This document shows positions 59,961 through 64,000 of a stretch of DNA of 64,000 nucleotides, piece after piece (within the stretch, counting starts at the first letter, position 1; every line of letters starts with the position of its first letter). The stretch covers positions 2,171,001-2,235,000 of the forward strand of contig NC_084813.1 of NCBI RefSeq assembly GCF_963583255.1. Direction: 5' to 3'. The translations under genes were made by a program, and so were the position numbers. The notes beneath the pieces are model-generated. The model was not told the origin of the DNA. It made no database searches and worked only from the letters and a program-made list of their open reading frames with translations. Source of the DNA: Pyrus communis. Its lineage: Eukaryota; Streptophyta; Magnoliopsida; Rosales; Rosaceae.

Positions 59961-60818
59961 GTTGGGTATATTAGGACCTACTAATTGCCCTTCAACTTTT
60001 AGGCGGTGGAGCAGTGTTTTTGAGTTTTGGGCAATATTTTTTCCCCTTACCTTCCAAGCTAGAACTACTCTACAGAAGTACAAAAATTGGGGGTGCATGG
60101 GAAGTTGCGTTAAGGTGTTTGTGGATGTGGTGTTGGTGTTTGATGGTAGTTATGGAAGAAAAGTGGGTGAGATTAAATTTTTTCCAAACACATTAAAGAT
60201 ACAAAGAAATTTAAACTTACCAAAGCATGTTTAAAAAATTCATAATAATTCGTTTACAAGTGTGAAAAATGTGAAAAAATTACAAATGTTCGTGATCGCA
60301 TCCTCTGTACTTTGACAATAGGTACATCGTCATTTGAATTTTAAAACCATACAAACCCTCACAAATTGTGTTTTTATGGGGAGATCAAAATAAATAAAAA
60401 ATCATAATAATTAATGTACAAGTTGAAAAATGAAAGGATATATAAACCCTTGTGACTGCATCCTCTACGCTTAGACAATAGTTACGTTATCGTTTAGATT
60501 TTTAAAACCCTCCAAAATGTCATGAATAGTTTTTTTGTTTGAGCACAAAATTAATGTAAACGTGTGAAAATGTAAAAAAAAAAAAAAAAATAATAATAAT
60601 AATATAATCACTCGTAATGACAAGTTTTACAACTTTTGTGCAGGGCTCAACTTCAAAATGTGACACCATTATCTATAAACCCTAGATTTATATTTAACCA
60701 TTGATTGTTGTTTATGCTCTATTCTTCTCACCGGATTTCATTTTTCAAATTTTCTTTTTTAAAAACATGATCTTTAAGCGGATGCAGCAAAATCAAGGGC
60801 TCAACTTCCTATTGTGCA
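59961..60818. other. Far-upstream SFBB flank with a degenerate tandem duplication
   Basis: About 60085-60200 (GGGGGTGCATGGGAAGTTGCG and downstream) matches the sequence around 48468-48760 upstream of the other SFBB. 60240-60400 and 60402-60550 are two diverged copies of a ~160-bp segment (CATAATAATT, GCATCCTCT, GACAATAG-TAC). No gene supported. Confidence 0.5.
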
Positions 60819-61643
60819 CGTGGTTCTAAAAGATGCTAAGCGCTAGTCGGGCGGTGGGTTGGGGCCTAGCAATTTGGCGGCTAGGCAGGACTTAGGTGGG
60901 CGTCTAGGCGGACTAGGTGGATTTAAGTAAATGCATTATGTTTCGTGTAAATAAGTGTGACATCCCACATCGCCTTCCTTAAATCTATATTCCCATCCCT
61001 ACCTAGCACGAGGCCTTTTGGGAGCTCACTAGCTTCGGGTTCCATGGGAACTTCGAAGTTAAGCGAGTAGTGCGCGAGAGCATTCCTAGGATGGGTGACC
61101 CATCAGGAAGTTCTCGTGTGAGTTCCCAAAAACAAAACCGTGAGGGCGTGGTCAGGGCCCAAAGCAGGCAATATCGTGCTACTGTGGTGGAGCGGGCTCG
61201 GGAAGTGGTCCCCCCCGGGCCGGGATGTGACAATAAGTATCTATTTAAAATTAAAATATATATAACTACAAAATAGAATGGCATATACATTATGAAGTAT
61301 TGGAAAATAATGAAAAATTGGGCAACAAACATATAATGTGTGTTTATTTAAGTATTCAACAAGTCTCTTACAATTTATGGAGAAAAATAAAATGCAAAAT
61401 GAAAGTTATCTAGTTTCTATTTAAGTGAGTCACAACTTAGGCGAGTGCCTAGGCGGGTTTGGACAGACTAGGCGATCTAGGCGAGCGCCTCAGTGGGTCT
61501 GGACGGACTAGGTGGGTGCCTCAGCAGGTCTAGGCGGGCGCCTCAGTAGGTCTAAGTGCCCTTTCTTAAATTTCAAGCGCCTAGGCATTAACTGGGGCGC
61601 TGGCCAGCCGCCTAGTGGCTAGGCAGGGATTTTTAGAACAGTG
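60819..61643. mobile_element. hAT-like element rich in GGCGCCTAGGC words, host of a Cassandra LTR
   Basis: Inner ends GGTTCTAAAAGATGC and TTTTTAGAAC are inverted. The 8-bp TSD ATTGTGCA is perfect (60811-60818 and 61644-61651). The interior repeats TAGGCG and GCGCCT words in both orientations (61438-61620). No transposase. A Cassandra solo LTR (60956-61232) is nested inside, so this element is the older insertion. Confidence 0.8.
60956..61232 (+). mobile_element. Cassandra solo LTR with TSD ATAAG
   Basis: Starts TGTGACATCCCACATCG and ends CGGGATGTGACA (277 bp). A perfect 5-bp TSD ATAAG lies at 60951-60955 and 61233-61237. The 5S-rRNA-like block is at about 61020-61130 (AGTTAAGCGAG, GGATGGGTGACCCA). 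This is the complete LTR form against which the palindromic element at 5131 can be read. Confidence 0.93.
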
Positions 61644-61651
61644 ATTGTGCA

Positions 61652-62447
61652 TATCCTTGAACATTTGATATTTTGTAGTAATGTAATAATTTTTTTTTTC
61701 ATTAGGCTCTTATTTTGGTCTATGTGATACTTGAAAGACAAATATGTTTTTATGTTTTGAGGTAATATTTATATGACAATGTGGTATGTAGATACTAATT
61801 TAGTATTATGCTTTTCATTTGATTATTTATTGATTTAATAAATATTTTCTTTAAGGGTAAGGGGTTGGCTCACATTACCCATTTATTTTAACGGTGTTAC
61901 ATGACAAACCTGTGAAGATATCAGATATGTCACGAAAATAACATGAACACATAAAACACGATACGAATGCCACGTCTAGTATTTCTAATGAAAAAAATTG
62001 GCTTAATTAATTAAAACTCGTGTAATATATGAATTTTCCTATGTTAATTAAAATTGTGATGTTGCACACTGGCCCATATATGAATATCATGCTCACCTTA
62101 TCATCAATTTAACTTTAGACTAAAAAGGTAAAAATTTGAATGGTTATTTTTGTATCAATAAAAAAATCTAAAAATATAAAAATGTGAACATATGATTCTC
62201 CATAAAACTCGAAACTGATTGAATCACTACCCATTTTACCTAAATATGTTGTGGTTGTGGAACTCCAAGTTTATTTAGTACTGTTGCACGTTGGCATCTT
62301 ATGTGGTAATATGTTTATTAATAGAACCTTGACTTACCAGGCCTTAGGGATTTGGACTTTGATTTAGTTTTGCTCTCAAACTCGTGGTGTCCTTTCCTTT
62401 GTATATATTATACGTGAGAACAATTCCTGTGGGACAAAACTGCTAAA
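61652..62447 (+). promoter_or_regulatory. 5' flank and promoter of the SFBB gene at 62448
   Basis: 61975-62447 aligns with 48838-49269. A TATA box (TATATATTATA, 62402-62412) lies ~36 bp before the ATG, and AATTCCTGTGGGACAAAACT lies between them. Sequence at 61895-61970 (CACGATACGAATGCCACG) looks like the edge of a dispersed element that also begins near 63950. No other gene. Confidence 0.6.
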
Positions 62448-63680
62448 ATGTCTCAGGAGCGTGGAAGTGAAGCTCCTGAAGATAGGGTGGTCGAAATCCT
62501 GTCCAGGTTGCCGCCCAAGTCTCTGATGCGTTTCAAATGCATACGCAAGTCTTGGTGCACCCTCATCAATAGTCCTCGTTTTGTGGCCAAACACCTCAAC
62601 AATTCCGTGGACAACAAACTATCATCCTCCATGTGTATCCTTCTCCACCGTTCTCAGATGCCCATTTTCCCTTACGACAGTTGGAAACGAGAATTTTTCT
62701 GGTCCATGATTAATTTTTCCATTGATAGTGATGAGAGCAACCTTCATTATGATATTGAGGACCTAACTAATGTACCGTTATTGCAATGGGAAGACCATCA
62801 TGAAGTAGAGATTCACGGTTATTGCAATGGGATTGTCTGTGTAACAGTAGGGGAATATTTTTTTTTGTGCAATCCAGCAACGGGGGAATTCAGTCAACTT
62901 CCCAATTCACGCCTTCTTCTACCCCTTCCTAGGGGAAAAGGAAAATTTGGATTGGAAACGACCGTTAAAGGACTGGGATTTGGCTATGATTGTAAAGCTA
63001 AAGAATACAAGGTTGTGCGAATTATAGAAAATTATGATTGTGAGTATTCAGATGGTGAAGAAACATATATTGAACATACTGCTCTTCCTCATACGGCTGA
63101 GGTATATACAACAACTGCTAACTCTTGGAAAGAGATTAAGATAAATATATCAAGTAAACTATTATCATTTTGTAGCTATCCCTATTCTTGTTCAGTGTAC
63201 TTGAAAGGATTTTGTTATTGGTTGTCAAGCGATGACGAGGAATACATATGTTCATTTGATTTAGGTGATGAGATATTCGATCGGATAGAACTGCCTTCTA
63301 GGAGAGAATCTGGTTTTAAGCTTGACGGTATTTTTCTGTATAATGAATCCATCACTTATTATTGCACTAGTTACGAAGAGCGTTCCAGATTATTTGAAAT
63401 ATGGGTAATGGATAACTATGACGGAGTTAAGATTTCATGGACAAAACACCTAACAGCTGGACCTTTTAAAGGCATTGAGTTTCCATTGACACTTTGGAAA
63501 CATGACGAGCTTCTTATGATTGCCTCCGATGGAAGAGTCACCTCTTATAATTCTAGCACTGGAAATCTCAAGTATCTTCATATTCCTGTTATTATCTATA
63601 GGAATAGGGTTATAGATTATGCGAAAAGTATTGTTCCAGTTAAGCGAGTCGAGGGCAAAGTTCCATTTTCTCCTATTTAA
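62448..63680 (+). CDS. SFBB: S-locus F-box brother (SFBB) protein, intact with C-terminal extension
   Basis: An intronless ORF of 410 residues starting MSQERGSEAPEDRVVEILS. The F-box is at residues ~9-50 (LPPKSLMRFKC, RKSWCTLI). The C-terminal region has HGYCNGIVCV, LCNPATGEFSQLP, GFGYDCKAKEYKVVRIIE, VYLKGFCYWL, EIWVMDNYDG and NLKYLHIPVI. It is the closest intact relative of the pseudogene at 26635. Where the other two copies stop (TGA after SIVPxK/N), this one has CGA and reads on for 11 residues (RVEGKVPFSPI) to a TAA. Expected role: pollen S-RNase recognition in an SCF complex. Whether it recognises a particular S-RNase cannot be read from the sequence. Confidence 0.94.
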   Translation: MSQERGSEAPEDRVVEILSRLPPKSLMRFKCIRKSWCTLINSPRFVAKHLNNSVDNKLSSSMCILLHRSQMPIFPYDSWKREFFWSMINFSIDSDESNLHYDIEDLTNVPLLQWEDHHEVEIHGYCNGIVCVTVGEYFFLCNPATGEFSQLPNSRLLLPLPRGKGKFGLETTVKGLGFGYDCKAKEYKVVRIIENYDCEYSDGEETYIEHTALPHTAEVYTTTANSWKEIKINISSKLLSFCSYPYSCSVYLKGFCYWLSSDDEEYICSFDLGDEIFDRIELPSRRESGFKLDGIFLYNESITYYCTSYEERSRLFEIWVMDNYDGVKISWTKHLTAGPFKGIEFPLTLWKHDELLMIASDGRVTSYNSSTGNLKYLHIPVIIYRNRVIDYAKSIVPVKRVEGKVPFSPI

Positions 63681-64000
63681 TTTGTATGTTTGATATACTG
63701 CTTGAGTTTGCATCTTCTAATTTTTTATTTTTTATTTTGTGGCCTTTGAACTATGTCTGCTTATCATGGACTGCATTTCGTTTTTGGGCTTCTCACATTT
63801 TGTAATGCGATTAAGTGTACGATAACTATTTTTTAAAGCTAATTAATACTAAGAATTCCTTATGTTTTCATTTCTTTCTTTTAGAATTCCCTTCTTAAAA
63901 GGCTAATAACTTTTAATCATTTAACATAATCAAATTAAACCTTCTAGCTAGGCCTGCATTTGTGTCGTGTTTGTCGTATTCATGTCGTTTTTGTGACATA
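63681..64000. other. 3' flank of SFBB to window end
   Basis: Matches the 3' flank of the pseudogene at 27293 for ~70 bp (CTTGAGTTTGCATCTTCTAA). The last ~50 bp (GTGTCGTGTTTGTCGTATTC) look like the start of a dispersed repeat cut by the window end. No gene. Confidence 0.45.

Noticed and set aside
1..64000. S-RNase gene
   Set aside because: No frame with the T2-type ribonuclease active-site motifs (such as HGLWP) was seen, so the pistil determinant is not claimed in this window.

Overview
The window is plant nuclear DNA. Two intact intronless F-box genes and one broken third copy have the sequence signature of the S-locus F-box brother (SFBB) family of the apple/pear tribe (Maleae, Rosaceae). 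The most economical reading is therefore a piece of the self-incompatibility (S) locus of a Malus or Pyrus species. No S-RNase gene was seen, and species and S-haplotype cannot be named from sequence alone. Almost everything else is transposon-derived: 5S-rRNA-carrying Cassandra elements, Ty1/copia, Ty3/gypsy, CACTA, Mutator-like, PIF/Harbinger and hAT families. Many have readable target-site duplications (TSDs), so nesting and relative order can be worked out.

Layout, 0-29 kb. 1-5128 is the 3' end of a Tat/Athila-like gypsy element with its 3' LTR, followed 2 bp later by a palindromic Cassandra derivative (5131-5385). 6908-13736 is a complete but decayed copia element (minus strand, TSD TGGAT) with a solo LTR inside its gag. 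14437-17162 is 'unit A' of a segmental duplication and ends in a small intact gene for a predicted single-pass membrane protein (16736-17134). 17693-20051 is a 2.36-kb solo LTR with TSD TATGT. About 20.5-26.6 kb is a decayed CACTA element on the minus strand. Its CACTA terminus lies exactly at the break of a 5'-truncated SFBB pseudogene (26635-27293). 28381-29347 is a Cassandra array with three LTRs and two tiny internal domains.

Layout, 29-64 kb. 29542-42692 is 'unit B', the paralogue of unit A. It is split by a complete 9.45-kb chromovirus-type gypsy element (29704-39158, TSD TTTCG) and ends in a frameshifted copy of the membrane-protein gene. 43.5-45.4 kb is a copia remnant with a MITE inside. 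An intact SFBB gene follows at 49270-50454, then a decayed Mutator-like transposase (50.9-52.5 kb) and about 4.9 kb with unassigned small ORFs. 57399-59957 is a PIF/Harbinger element (TSD TAA). 60819-61643 is an hAT-like element containing a Cassandra solo LTR. The second intact SFBB gene lies at 62448-63680.

How it works together. In the known Maleae system, pistil S-RNases are cytotoxic to pollen tubes, and pollen SFBB proteins act as the substrate-recognition part of SCF ubiquitin ligases that collectively neutralise non-self S-RNases. The window shows the expected pollen-side architecture: dispersed SFBB paralogues with homologous 5' flanks, a decayed copy, and dense nested transposons as expected where recombination is suppressed. 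The membrane-protein gene appears to have been copied within the same neighbourhood.
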